A stretch of DNA of 64,000 nt from Thelephora terrestris (taxonomy: Eukaryota; Basidiomycota; Agaricomycetes; Thelephorales; Thelephoraceae). The notes under the pieces were generated by a model, which did not search any database, was not told where the DNA came from, and worked only from the letters and a program-made list of their open reading frames with translations. The DNA lies in assembly GCA_015956445.1 (NCBI GenBank), contig WIUZ02000005.1, forward strand, positions 2,294,001-2,358,000, given 5' to 3'. Positions within the stretch are counted from its first letter, which is position 1, and each line of letters starts with the position of its first letter. This document shows, in pieces, positions 11,836 to 24,276 of this stretch. Both the position numbers and the translations under genes were made by a program.

Positions 11836-11988
11836 AATGCTAGACTTAGAATGACTTGTAAACATTCCGATAGATATTCGGACGGGCGGCAACTTGATCG
11901 ACTCCCTTCACTTTTACCTTCCGTCCCGTGCGTGTTCCCGCCTTTTGTTTCACTCCATTTGGCCTCCGTGGTCAAAGTGTACAGGAAT

Positions 11989-14908
11989 GAGCACGCAGCC
12001 ATGGCAATCCTCCGCAAACCAATATTACGCCTTTGACGGCGAGAAGCTCAATCTACTCCACCGTATCTCACAAACACCTCCCCCTGCATCCACTCGTTCC
12101 TCGCACTCTCCTCTCCCTGCCACGTTCACACAAAAATCAGCCTCTACCTCACCCATGTACGGGACTCCTACCCTATCCAAGTCGAGCCTGCTCGACAGGA
12201 TCTCACCGAAGAGGTATTCACCGGACTCGAAACCAGCGCCGGACCTGCCCCCGTTATCACCTGAGCTCGGTGATTATCTGGATTCTCATCTGGGCGAGGA
12301 GGAGGAGGAAGAAGAGCAGGTCATTCGGGTGCTGGACAACAACCAAGAATTGGTTTATCAGAGGGATTTTGAAACGGACGAACGTCAAGATCGCGATGGA
12401 GATTCCCCCGGGTCTCGAAACTCGAGCCCGGTGAAGAAGCGTAAGCTGGTTCACCCTGACCAGCCCGCTAGCACCTCCACTCGCCATTTGTCCCCGGCAC
12501 AGAATAAATCGAACTCAAAGTCCAAACACACTCGCTCGAAGTCAAGTCCTCCTCCCATCACCCAACCCACCGTTTCCCCTACTGCTAAGATTCAGCCCCC
12601 CGCCCCTCGCTTAGCGGTTGATTGGAGTTCCGGGTCTCTTATGAAGGGCGGGTCACAGTTTGGGAAAATGTCTGGCCTAACATTCCACTTCGCCGGTTGT
12701 CGATACGACGCCAGTGCTGAGATGAATATAACCGAGGATGCGACCTTACAGGACCGCATTGAAGCCCCCATTTCACAACCTCCACAAGCCGATCGCCAAG
12801 ACGATGCACATGACTCTCGCCGAGTGGGAGACAAAACCGACAGGCACGAACCTACCTCACCTTCTACCGCTCCTGCGATTGCTCAGGGCCAAAGTGAGAA
12901 TACTCGTGAACCATCCAAGAAGGGGTGCGAGTTTTCGGGGGGTACGTCCTTACTCCGTCGAATTGGAAGTCATGGGCCGATCTCCGATCCCGAATTAGCA
13001 GCCCCGCTCGAAGGCGGTGAAGATCATGATCTTAGCCACGAGGTCAGCCACGAGGAAAGAGAAATTACTGGATTTGACACGTCCTCTATTGTTCCTCACC
13101 CACTCACACCACCTTCCCGCTCAGAAGACATTCACATGGATTCCCCTCCGCCCTGCGATCCGGAGCGTGAAGAACTGCCTGAAGACGCCGCCCAGTCCCT
13201 ACCTGTCGTTTCTTCGAGCGCGTTGGAATCTCCACCCAGCTCTGAAATAGCCCAGGCGGAGGGAGTGGATGAAGATGTAAAAACTATGGAACAATACGCA
13301 GAGGATCTCCTTCAAGATATCCAGAAGGAGTACCTCTCCAAAACCGAGGCTCGAGCCGCGCGCCTGTCCACCGAGCTTGAAGGAATTATCCCGGGAGACA
13401 CATTGGCGTCTCAGCGTGACCGTGATAAACACCCACGCACTTCTCCCACCCTCATTTCCGATGGAGCGCCGCCTCTAGTAGGGGCCCGTTCCATCATTCC
13501 CATCCTCGACCTATATCATGACATAGCTTCTGATGCTATGTCCGCCTCTGCGCATACTCCAAGATCAACGGACGAAAACCTCCCGTCCTCCATTGCTTGG
13601 TCCACGAGCGACCTCGACTCTTACGAAAAACTGCTAAAAGTTGATCCAGAGCTCGATCAGGTCACAAAACAAGCCCTCGGCGACCTTATCGTTCACAACC
13701 TGAAACTCAGCCATAACCTCGATGCAAACGATGTCATGCGACGTGCGATCAAGCTTGAGGTGGATAAGCACGCGAGAGATTTCCTGAGGTTGGCTACGAA
13801 GTTGGCAAAGAGGATAGATATGATGGGAGAGCCGCCTGAGAGCTCTGCCGAAGTCTCAGAAGTCGAACCAAACCAGCTGCTAGCTCAACCAATTCTTCCT
13901 GATACGGCTGAGAATGGGTACCTGGAGTACCTGCCTCCTACCGAGGTCTCCGAGGTTAACGAGGAGCCACGGCCGCATGAGGAAGATATCCAACGCGTCC
14001 CTTCTGACGCGGGAAGGGAACCTGTACCCCTGGGGGTTTCTCGATCAGGCTCAGAAGACCAAGTCAGAGCAGAGCCGAGCGATGAACCTGCGGGCGAACA
14101 GGAGCTCGAGATTGAACCTACCAGTGAACAAGTTGAGCGTGTTGATCGCGCTGAATGCGCCGATGAGGACGACTCCCAGGAGTCAGGCTTGGAGATCCCG
14201 GGCCTGTGGTGTGTGCGCACCGGAAAAGATCGAACGGATACCATACAGGAGCACATCGAGGTCAGCGAGGTTCTTGCAGCCAGGGTCAAAAAGTGGGTGA
14301 AGAAGAATGGCCAACCTGAAGAGTAAGTGTTCTCATTTTCGCCCCTTCGCCGCTTGTCTGATTTGAATCTCCAACCAGTGGACCTGGGCGTGGACCTGTG
14401 ATTATGAACCTGATGTGTTTGCAGACTTCCGTCATGCAAGAACTGTATGCATCTTTCGAGGACGACGCTAGACCTGCCCAAGATTTCTTCACCGCCCTCA
14501 AGGCGTTGAAATGTACTTGGCCTACAGGGGGGAAGCTGATGATCCAGGTCAAGGCTGGGGAACCAGAGCGGACCAGAACCTGGTTCTCCCACCAAATGGT
14601 TTGTTCATCCCCCCCTTTTCTTCGCTAGGGGGCCTTGACGAACTGTATTTGTTGCGTCGCAGGTTCAAGGTAAACCACTGGATATATCTGCGGTCATACA
14701 CCCGGGACGTGTCACGCTGCAGTTTGTGCAACTTGCTGATCTCTCGAACTACGTCTTCCTGTTGCTCGCTTTGGAGCCAGGTGGCGTTAGTGCTGCTTCG
14801 ACGAGAAAATTGGGTGGTACGGGAGGTGAGGGTGGCACTGAATCGAAGTCCAAGGTGGATAAGTATCTTAGCCAGTTAGAGTTCTCTTCCTCTTCTGCTT
14901 CGTCTTGA
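11989..14908 (+). CDS. Long disordered protein with conserved C-terminal module, function unknown
   Basis: Three exons: 11989-14322, 14379-14598, 14663-14908. The start ATG gives MSTQPWQSSANQYYAF; longer upstream frames begin in the preceding gene's 3' region and are less likely. Residues 1 to about 650 are disordered (Ser/Pro/Glu-rich, a KKRKLVHPD possible NLS near residue 150, and many acidic clusters). A helical patch (VTKQALGDLIVHNLKLSHNL, DVMRRAIKLEVDKHARDFLR) sits near residue 570. The C-terminal 150 residues look folded: LYASFEDDARPAQDFFTALK, GGKLMIQVKAG, TWFSHQMVQGKPLDISAVI, LQFVQLADLSNYVFLLLA. It looks like a nuclear regulatory protein, but no known domain was recognised, so no function is claimed. 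Confidence 0.7.
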
Positions 14909-16018
14909 AGAGGCCAGTTGTGATCCGTTTTTTTGGGCCTCTGAGTCCTCTTGGACTCTCATTCGTTTTTCGCGGACGTTTTTCACCCGCCATGCTCACT
15001 TTATTTGACCGTATCTGTTGGTACATGAATACAACTCTGATGGGGCCAATCGTGTGGCTGAGCACGAGCGAACGTGCCATTGAACAAGAACCGAAAGAGC
15101 CAATCCCAACACGACAGAGGAACGGTGACTGAGGGGCAGTTGATGCGAGAAAAGTTTCTACAAGACGGGTGGAAACGGGATCGGAGCACGGACATACTGA
15201 AATTCTCGACGCAGCCGTTGATTTTAACAGCGAAAGCAGGCGACGACGAGCAGCCCGAAGAGCACAGAAAGAGTGCCAACCGCGGCAAGACATATGCGCC
15301 AGGTTGTTGATGACCTCGTCCATCAAGGCGCTCTGGTCAGTCACTCGTAAAATGACGAGGAACGTCAAGATTGCGGAAAATGCAAGCCTGGGCATGAGTG
15401 AGGACCGATCATTTTAGCGCCCGTGGTTTCAAGATGTGGCAGCGATTGTGGGAGTGTCGGTGGCTGTGTCTCGGGTTACTGGCCAAGCAGAGTGATTTAC
15501 TGTTCACCAGGCACGAAGATCGTCCATAAACATGGACTATAATATACACAAACCCAATCTGTACAAAAACTGGGACTCTCAATTTTGTCACGCATCCGAC
15601 TGAGTAGCCGCTGTGAGTTATGCCGAGGCGAAGCCCGGCAAGTCTTGTAACAATTATGGATGTTTCCAGCGCTCGTGTACGTCAAGCAACATTCAAACCC
15701 TTTCACGTTAGTCGGGATGGTGGCCCGGATCGAGGGAGACTGCATATTTGCGGAAACGGCTTTGCAAAAGTGGCGGAGCGCGACCAGACCCTGGAGCTGA
15801 GGCTTCAAGCTTCAAGGAACACCGATGATGAGTGTGACGATGGGTTGCAGTTCGGAGAGTTGTACTGCAGAAAACGTTCTGATCACGGGCTATTTGGTTC
15901 GTGGGACCCACTTTCAGTGTGTGGTCGAGGAAGAGCGCCAGTTGCGATAGTCACCAACATCCAACACGGCCGCATTTCAGTGCAATAGATTAACTACACA
16001 ACGTCTCAGAGAAGCCAC
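14909..16018. other. Intergenic region; only weak reading frames
   Basis: Convergent gap between the disordered protein and WRS1. On the minus strand a frame starting at 15395 begins with a hydrophobic, signal-like MPRLAFSAILTFLVILRV and could be the first exon of a small secreted protein, but no downstream exon could be joined with confidence. Confidence 0.35.
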
Positions 16019-17581
16019 TCATTCAGCTGTAGCGGGAGGCTGGAGAGGTTTTGAAAGTGCTGGATCGATCTTTCTAGAGGCGTCCATGAACTTCGCCACC
16101 TCCGCATCAGTGACTTTGGATCTTCGCTGCAGAAAAAATCGACAAGGGAGCGACTTCCGAAGTAGAGGAACTGACCTCTTGAAATCCCTTAACGAGCTCC
16201 TGTAGGACTTGGATGCAACGGGCCTTAAGCTTGCCTGTCAACAGCGTCCCGGCCTTATAATCCTGGAACAGCCGACGCGGCCGGTCAATCGCGAATTTAA
16301 ACCAGCATCGACATCAGTGCTTACATCGTACAGCTTTGCCAGCTCCTCATCGTCATCCAACATGAATGTCAGGTACTGATAACTGACGTCAACATCTGGG
16401 TTACCGCCCAGCCTTCTATGCTCTTCCTCCGTTTCCTGCCCACCGCTGAACGCATGTTTATTGATCTTGTTTTTGATCTGATTCGGAGTATCCGTCATGA
16501 AGATACTCGAAGTTTGATCCGAGGCGCTCATTTTCGTTTGGGGTCCTTGAAGGGCGGGGAAGAACTTGGAGTGGATCAGAGCCGGTTTGGGGTATTTGAG
16601 CTTCGCGGCTACGTCTCTTGTCAGACGGAAGTACGGGTCCTGGTCGATCGCGCATGGGATAAGGCAGGGTATGTTTGAGACGGAACCAAAGATTTGAGGG
16701 AAGGAGTTGGAAAAGGACGGAGCAGCTTGGATTGCGGCGAAGTGGACTTTTCCGATGTTATCGCTGGAGAAATGCATAAGCAAGCTTCCATTAGAGCCAA
16801 GCGCTGAGGTGTCTTCACTCACGAATCAGTGAAACCGAAGGCAGCTTTAGCTTGCGACATGGTGATTTGGCGGGAGATCTTGGAGATGTTCTTGTAGAAT
16901 TCTCCCCCGACGTAATCGTAGTCGCTGAAGATGAATGTCTTCTCCAACTTGAATCCTACGGCGATGATATCTCTTGCGTTCTGCTTTGCGAAAGCGTAGG
17001 TCTGATCCACTTTGAGTTGGTGCTTGAAGAGAAATTTCTCATCATCTGGGGATCATAAATTCCCAGTCGAAGACAAATGAGATGTCTTGGACACACCCGT
17101 CAGTTGGATGACAAGAGGAACATCGAATACGTCTTGCAACCATCTACCCCAGTGACCCGCGTAAGCGTCGATCGTAGCTGCGGCAGGAAGACGAACTTTG
17201 TGAACATGAAGGGTATCAAATGCCCAAGGTGCATGCTGTCACTACTCGGCCCGCGCCCTGTATAGAGGAAGAATGGTTTCCCCTGCTCATACCGGTCAAG
17301 GATGGTGCCGAAATCACTGATAACGGGAGCCTTTGAACACTGCTTCAAAAATGGGGCCAGAATATCGCTCACCGATGAGAGAAGAACATCCCTCGGCGAA
17401 CCAACGGATGAGCCTTGTGTCCAGTCAACTTCTCGAACCGTTCCAACAGCGCCTCGTCGATCCGTTTAGTGCCAAACTGGTCGATGAGCTTGCCGTAGTC
17501 AATGGCGGACTGTTTGCCATCTTCGCTCACGGAACCTTGTACGTCCCAAGGAGTGATCACTTGCTCGTGGACTGTGGCCAT
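16019..17581 (-). CDS. WRS1: Cytosolic tryptophanyl-tRNA synthetase
   Basis: Class Ic aminoacyl-tRNA synthetase that charges tRNA-Trp in the cytosol. Seven exons, all in phase: 17373-17581, 17197-17316, 17097-17143, 16823-17045, 16325-16763, 16176-16262, 16019-16126. Seen: start [16 protein letters not shown], a tryptophan-adenylate pocket stretch [19 protein letters not shown] with the HIGH-type signature HLGH, QLTDDEKF, the [16 protein letters not shown] segment, and the KMSKS-type loop as KMSAS. Length (about 410 aa) and the absence of a WHEP domain fit fungal WRS1. The C-terminus ends in a short tail PPATAE. All hallmark residues are present, so the gene should be functional. An upstream region of about 2 kb separates it from the DJ-1 pair. 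Confidence 0.95.
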
Positions 17582-19583
17582 CAAGAAAAGCCCGAAACAG
17601 TGATTTTCAGCCGAGACTCGATGATCGACCCACACTAAGTACAACCGTGACTCCGACCGGCACAGATGATGATCATGGATCCCGACGCGCTTCCCGTACC
17701 TCACGCCTCGTGCACATGGACCATCACCTACAGCCCACAGAGTTACACGACGTACACGAATGTCCATGGCTTTCTAGGGCCCTGTCTGTTGCTAAATCGT
17801 CTATCTAGAACCGTTATGGCACAGTTGTTTCGCTCGGAAGCCTATTAAATATGGAGTCAGGAAGGACTCTGACCCCACTGCCTACACGCACCCCACTGTG
17901 TTCCGGAACAACCCCAATGTTCGACCGTGTGTGTTCATCGATGAGTGCGACGCGGAAAGATATCGAGGAACAGATTTCGAACGGATACACGCGTACATAT
18001 CGTGGACCCCACGGATACTTAGTACCTCATTGAACATGCATTCTGTCATTTGGTGCCATCTTCAAGCTCCTTGTTGCGGACACTCTCGTATGATTGCCCC
18101 GAACCTCACGCGAAACCACAGGCCGCGCGACTTGGGACCCCGGTCGGATCACCGCTTTGTCGAATGCCTCCGCCTCCGCGGATGTTGTTTGTTGCTTCGT
18201 CGCGCTACCGCCGACCGGCTAACTCCGAAAGGCAGATCGCCTGCGGGCGGGGCCTGGCTTGCGTCTTCGATGTTGTTAGGTCTGTTTTCGTTGATTTATT
18301 GACTTGATTCTGTACCAGGTCTAATCTTTATAGGAAGGGCCTCAACTAAGTACATGCTCGTCGTGGCTGTGACATATGGGATGCCTCCTCTCCTGCACGG
18401 AACGTTGGTTGGAATTCGTACTGCGTGTTCGCATTTGCTCATGGGGTTTGCAGGAGAGAGAGACTCAACTTAGCAATGCCCAACGAAAAGCTTCGTTACT
18501 CCTCCTTACCATCGTTCCGCCCAAACACAGAACAGGCGTGTCTATAGCGTCCCGAATGCCTAGCAGGCTAACGCTCTGCACAGGAGACTCTGGAGAAGAC
18601 ATCACCAGAGCTAACATACTCAACCTGACTCGCGGTTCCGAGGTGATGAAGGTATGGCGTCAAGCTCTATATCCTTGTCCAGCGCCGAGGATGCTGGCGA
18701 GATTTCGTGTATTTGCCAAAAGTCCAAAAGCCCCATAATTCAACAGCGGACAGGCGGATGCGGAGGTGGTCATCGTTCCCACGAAAACATTTTCCGCCAT
18801 ATCGTATTCTTCCATTTACCGATATCATACCCATTGGTAGCTCCGGGGACCTCTCACGGGAGTGGAGCTATAAGGAAACGGGAAGCTTGCCGATCTACAA
18901 GCTACCCTGGCCTCCCGGGGTCTCGGCTCGCACACGGTGCAAGGTCAGCTGAGGGAGCAGCATCGGATGGAGAACGGAAGTAGAACCATATATGACGAGC
19001 AGATAACGATGCGAAAAGAGGGTGAGTTCCGATATATGGCTGCGGAGAAGGGCACTCGGAAAACATTGAGCGAGCGGAAAAGGAGCGGAGGAACTGAAGG
19101 TGGTGGTGGCAGAAAGTCAGGTGACCTCAGACTAATGGAAGGAGGCATTGATTCTGAAATCTGAAATTTGAAAGGCAGCAACAGGATGAGAACCGGAAAC
19201 TGGAATAGAAAGAGGGCAGAGAAAGCCGGCGCCTGGGCCAAAACAACTCTCAGCTGACGACATGCTTGATGCTGGATCGGTCATCCAACGTCGTCGGAGT
19301 TGTTCTTGTGTATTCCAAATAACATCCTGGCCCAGGCATCGGTATTCAACCACCCTGATGAGTTCATATGCCTCAATAGATCCCTTTCATCGTGTGATTT
19401 TTTCATCAGGGCCATAGAAAGAGTCTACGCGAGTCCAGGGTCGGGTCATGATGTCAGATAGTGCTATGCATGTGAACATATCAACGATATATAAGCATCA
19501 GAACTCGAGGGAAGATCTTCACTCCCGCTACACTTCACCCCCATCAAAGACTACCCACCAGATTCCACTGCTCCAATCATAAG
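17582..19583. other. Long intergenic region without supported gene
   Basis: About 2 kb. An ATG frame at 18654-18983 (MASSSISLSSAEDAGEIS) is mildly protein-like but has no recognised family or clear splice context. A purine-rich stretch lies at about 18960-19150. The right end holds the promoter of the first DJ-1 gene. Confidence 0.4.
19488..19495 (+). promoter_or_regulatory. TATA-like box upstream of DJ-1 copy 1
   Basis: TATATAAG about 90 bp before the ATG at 19584. The tandem copy lacks an equivalent TATA motif but has CCAATCAG at about 20881-20888. Confidence 0.4.
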
Positions 19584-20640
19584 ATGACCAAGGTTTTGAT
19601 GGTCCTCAGTTCTGCTGCGGCTACCCTGACCGGAAAAGAGGCGGGGTGGTACTTGCCAGAGGCGGCGCAGGTGGGTGACTGACCATATCATGTCCGATGC
19701 TGTGTGGCCTAATGATCAGTTCACAATAATCTAGCCTTACTATTCATTCATTCACGCAGGTTTCCATGTCGATTTCGCCTCGCCCGAGGGGCGCGACCCT
19801 CCAGTCAGCCAGAAGAGCGTCGAGGTCCGTTTGTCAAATCCCTCTGTCATCCATTTGGGCATGATATTAAGGCATAGTATCTAACAGCACTACAAAGACG
19901 ACGAAAGCGTCAAATTTCTGCAAGACCAAGATGTCGTCGATAAACTCGAGAAGTGCAAAAAAATCTCAGAGGTGAATTCGAGCGAGTACGATGCGATCTT
20001 CTACGTCGGAGGTAGGGTTTTAATGGTTTCACAGTCTAGCATAAGCACTTTTCCATTGATATTTTCGACGTTTTACAGGTTACGGACCGGTCGTCGACCT
20101 CGCAGACGACCTGCAAAACGCCGATCTCGTCTCAGCAGTAAGGCTACCTTCACCGCACGAGTTCTTCTGCTAACGGCTGTGCGCGTGATCTTTGCAGTTT
20201 TGGCAGGGCGGCAAAATAGTATCCGCTGTCTGCCATGGTCCCGCGTTAGTACTCTTTACTTTTGGTGAATTCTACAGCAAAGCTCACGCCGGGCTCCTCT
20301 AGTGGTCTAATCCACGGTAAAGACTCGAACGGGAAATCTATCTTCGAAGGAAAGAAGGTTACTTGTCTTTCCAACGCAGAGGAGAAAGAGCACGGATTCC
20401 CGCTGAAGGTCGGTCGATGCGTCAGTATCCTGACCTGAGTGTATGTTGACGAGTGTCACTCCCTAGGACATCGGTTTTTATCTGGAGGACAAGATCGAGG
20501 AACTCGGAGGAAAGTTTGAGAAAGCAAAAGGACTTTTGGAGTGCCACGTGGTCGTTGACGGCCAGCTGTACACCGGCCAAAATCCCGCCTCGGCGAAACC
20601 GTTGGCGGACAGGATTGTCCAAGACTTGAAGCAGCAGTGA
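19584..20640 (+). CDS. DJ-1/PfpI superfamily protein, Hsp31-like (copy 1)
   Basis: Class I glutamine-amidotransferase-like fold of the Hsp31/DJ-1 group; relatives act as glutathione-independent glyoxalases (methylglyoxal to lactate) or stress chaperones. Seven exons: 19584-19670, 19735-19824, 19888-20011, 20079-20137, 20198-20244, 20303-20408, 20467-20640. Seen: MTKVLMVLSSAAATLTGKEAGW with the conserved Glu of the active-site pocket near residue 18, FHVDFASPEG, YDAIFYVGGYGPVVDLADD, and the nucleophile elbow SAVCHGPAG with the catalytic Cys-His. The C-terminal part (DGQLYTGQNPASAK) is typical of the family. About 228 aa, close to family length. It is followed 330 bp later by a tandem duplicate with identical intron positions. 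Confidence 0.92.
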
Positions 20641-20969
20641 GGCTGCAGGACGGCTGTCTTGCTGGACGTTCCCGCCAATACAATGTACGCTAGCACAAAG
20701 TTCTGTCAACAAAATGGAACGAAAAAGATTGCATTCATTTAATGGTGTGGGGTTCTCGTGGGGTCAGTGGCACATCCGAGAGATGTTTCAACGAATTATG
20801 CGGCTTGAAGCTTACCACGTCCACATATCACCTCGTCTGCAAACACAGAAGGCGCCATTGTAGAAACGTGCTCGTTACGCGGCCAATCAGATCGGATATC
20901 CATCCCTCACGGCGCTTTACTACTTCCATCAAAGCCTATCCTCCGATTCCACTGCTCCGATCAGCAAAC

Positions 20970-22030
20970 ATGACCAAGGTTTTGATAGTTTTCAGCTCTG
21001 CTGCGACTACAGTGACCGGAAAGGAGGCGGGGTGGTACCTGTCAGAAGCAGCGCAAGTAGGTAACCGACCGCTCCATATCCGATGGGCGGCGATCTGATG
21101 ATCAGTCCACCGTAATCTAGGCATACTATTCGTTCGTTCAGGCAGGTTTTCATGTCGATTTCGTCTCGCCCGAAGGCCCCGACCCTCCAGTGAGCCAGAA
21201 GAGCGTCGCGGTCTGTTTGTCAAACCCCCTTATCTATCTGGGCACGATAGTATTAACTGGTGCCCAATACATAGAACCGTAGGTACGACGAAGGCGTCAA
21301 GTTTTTGCAGGACCAAGATGTCGTTGAAAAACTCAAGAAGTGCAAGAAAATCTCAGGGGTGGACTCGAGCGAGTATGATGCGGTCTACTACGTCGGAGGT
21401 AGTGTTTCGATTCCACAGCGGGATCGTCAGCATCTATCGAATACCCGTTGACATCGTCGACGTTGTTGGATCAGGGTACGGACCGGTCGTCGACCTCGCG
21501 AAGGACACCCAAAACGCCGATCTCGTTTCGGCGGTGAGGAGTACCTTCCTGCTCAGCTTCTTGGTCCCATACTAACGCCTGGACGCGTGATCTTTGCAGT
21601 TTTGGCAGAGCGGCAAAATAGTTTCTGCTGTCTGCCACGGTCCCGCGTTAGTACTTTGTGCCTTCGGCGAATATGCAGGAGATACTCACGTTGGGCTACT
21701 CTAGTGGGCTTGTCCATGCCAAAGACTCAAATGGGAAATCTATCTTCGAAGGGAGGAGGGTCACTTGCCTTTCCAATGCAGAGGAGAAGGCACACTTGGA
21801 GGTGGGCCGACTTATCAGTGCCCTGACGTGAACGCATGTTGACGGGATTCATTGCGCAGGATATAGGTTTCTATCTGGAAGACAAGGTCCAGGAACTCGG
21901 AGGAAAGTTTGAGAAAGCGGATGAACTTTACCAGAGCCATGTCGTGGTTGACGGTCAGCTGTACACCGGCCAAAACCCCGCTTCTGCAAAATCTTTGGCA
22001 GAGAGGATCGTCCAAGATTTGAAGAAGTAG
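20970..22030 (+). CDS. DJ-1/PfpI superfamily protein, Hsp31-like (copy 2)
   Basis: Tandem paralog of the gene at 19584. Exons: 20970-21056, 21121-21210, 21275-21398, 21475-21533, 21600-21646, 21705-21801, 21860-22030, matching copy 1 exon for exon. The pocket Glu (TGKEAGW) and the SAVCHGPAG nucleophile elbow are kept, so it should be catalytically competent. Differences: RYDEGVKF replaces HYKDDESVKF at the start of exon 3, and the end of exon 6 is three codons shorter (EEKAHLE against EEKEHGFPLK). Even the 5' leader is duplicated (ATTCCACTGCTCC before each ATG), so the duplication included proximal regulatory sequence. Its role is probably carbonyl-stress detoxification, as for copy 1. Confidence 0.92.
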
Positions 22031-24276
22031 CAAGGCTGCGGCCCGCTGTATCGCCAGACGTTCTTCCCCACTGGTACAGTGTACGGTAGAATCAACGAAA
22101 TGGATCCGAGAATCGATAGTATATGAGGATAGGTCCGTGACACGTCGGGAGTCTTTGAAGTCAGGCGGAACCTGCAAACATGGGGCTTGGAACGCCGACA
22201 CATGACGTCGTCTGCTTCAGGAGAATAGGGTTCTCTCGACGAGACGACCATCCGGACAGCGTCGTCCTTGTAGGATCGAACCACGGTCTCACCCTCCAAT
22301 TGATGGGGGAACCCAAAACGCGGGGAGAAATTTCAGAAAATTTATACCCTCTAGTGAAAACCCCGCAGCCAGCCTACGATTTATCGTGCAGTGCGAATGA
22401 CCGTTCGTGTCCTCTCTCGGCGAGGTCAATATGTCCGAAGCGGATTGGACGCCCAGTTATGCGCGGCGTACGAAGCGCGGTACGTAAGTCATCCCAGTGA
22501 CCCATGCGCAGTGCAACTATCAGAACTCCGTCCCGTATGTCTGGTCTCGGGCTTGCCAATTGAACCCTGAGACCCAGTATTGACGTACAGTGAACAGACT
22601 GGTTTCCACTGCAGCTCCGACCTTCTCGGCTTCAAGTTAAACGGTATCAGGCCTTGTACTTGACGCGCGTCCGCGCGGCCAGAACTCGCGAGAACATACG
22701 ACGTGTCCCCGATGCCAGCTATGAGCGCTGATACACCCGCCGACCACTGAAGACTCTGGAGACCGAAGGCGAATGGCTTGCCGGAGGAATCGCGCCGCAT
22801 ATGAACTCGGGATCTCCTTCGACAAAATCAGAACGAGATGCGAATCGGAAGGACCGAAGGAAAACAGGTGTGCACATCTCGCCATGCTTGAGGCTAGTGC
22901 TGGCGATTTGGCAAGTTGTGTAGGTGACATCTCAGTGCAGGGGGGATGTGATCGTGGATGCGTTACAGAACTAAACTGGGGATCCTCTTGTTTTTCCGTT
23001 AGTCGACCATCTGCATCATCCATCACGCTTCTTCGGGTAATCCTCAGTTGTTTTCAGCCTATTGACCCCCTCCACTTCCCCTGTCCAGCTCCCAGCCCAC
23101 CCTTCCTTAAGCTCGGTCCTCACTCCTGCCTACTGGCGAAGCCCCTTCGCCCAACTGCATCATCTTAGCCTTGCTTTCTCGTGCAAGGAATCTACTCTTA
23201 TAGCTCTAACGCTTCACATATACCTTCCTCGCCCGGTCTTCGTTCGACTCATTATCGTCGTCATCCTCCTTTCCCAATGTGCTGGCGCGCTGTTAAATCT
23301 TCACAAGAACGAGGGTATCGGGTGGGGCTTGTAGCTCTCACCGTGGCTATGAAACCCCTGGTCGCGACATATTATCTCCTGTACTAAAGTCCATCGTTCA
23401 CTACAGGATGATCGACGCTACTCCCTGGGCTCTGTACTTCTAAACAGCTGGCTAGCCGGAGGCTTTCGGTAAGCCTCGTTCTGCTCGCGTGCCGCAGCTC
23501 CTACGTCGCATAACCATTAGACCATCGCAACATTGTTCACCACTTTTCGAGGTGGACTGCAACCATGAGGTGAGGCCGGAGGCGTGGCCCAACAACAAGT
23601 TTTTGGCCCAGATTACCCGTACCAAACGCCATGGCACGCAAAACCCCACCCCACCCCGGGGTCCTGAGCATCGGATAATTGAGCTGTGGCCGAGCAAGCA
23701 TGGGACCGTCATCATGGCTATTCTTCGACTCTTGGGCTGGCACGGCCCCCTCGATCCCAGTCGCTGCTGTCTGGGAGAATGCGCCTTTTCAAGGGGGTTC
23801 ACATAGGCTCACACCCATGGTGCAACAAGAACAACTCCTTGTGATGCGTATTCCTGGTCCCTTTTTCCCCCTGCGATCACAAGGATATTCTTCAATGCTC
23901 TATGGTGGAATAGCATCTCGCGACTGAGACAGGATGGAAAGGCCCTTGAACGGTCTCTCCCGCGCGTTCGAAACGACGCTGTGTTTCAGGATCAAATCGT
24001 TCTCGAGTCAGACGACCATGGTAGAACTGGCGACGGCCTTTGAACCTGGGCAACTCTATGTTCTTCACTGTCGTTTGTGCCGTCAGGTTCGCTAGGAGCA
24101 TGGACCCCGCTACCGATCATACCGTGCTGGGGTGCGTCCAAATACGGCCCCCTTTCCCACGTCGGGTTACACGGTTTTGTGCCACTCCCCACCACTCCTC
24201 ACTATTCCTATGTTTGACCCAGATATAAAAGAAGGATGACCTGCATTTATTCGAAGCATCCCCGACTTAACCAGCT
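22031..24276. other. Long intergenic region without supported gene
   Basis: About 2.2 kb. Several short open frames exist (for example 22773-23168 and 23062-23334, the latter with a hydrophobic end), but none joins into a convincing gene. A TATA-like motif lies near the right end. Confidence 0.4.
24222..24230 (+). promoter_or_regulatory. TATA-like box
   Basis: GATATAAAA about 47-55 bp before the ATG at 24277 and in the right orientation for that gene. Confidence 0.4.

Noticed and set aside
11894-11988. Upstream start for the disordered protein (MIDSLHFYLPS)
   Set aside because: It lies in the 3' flank of the cytochrome b5 gene and its sequence is unlike the rest; ATG at 11989 is more natural.
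17582-18302. Several open frames upstream of WRS1
   Set aside because: No two join with consensus splice sites and none has recognisable motifs; likely promoter and intergenic DNA.
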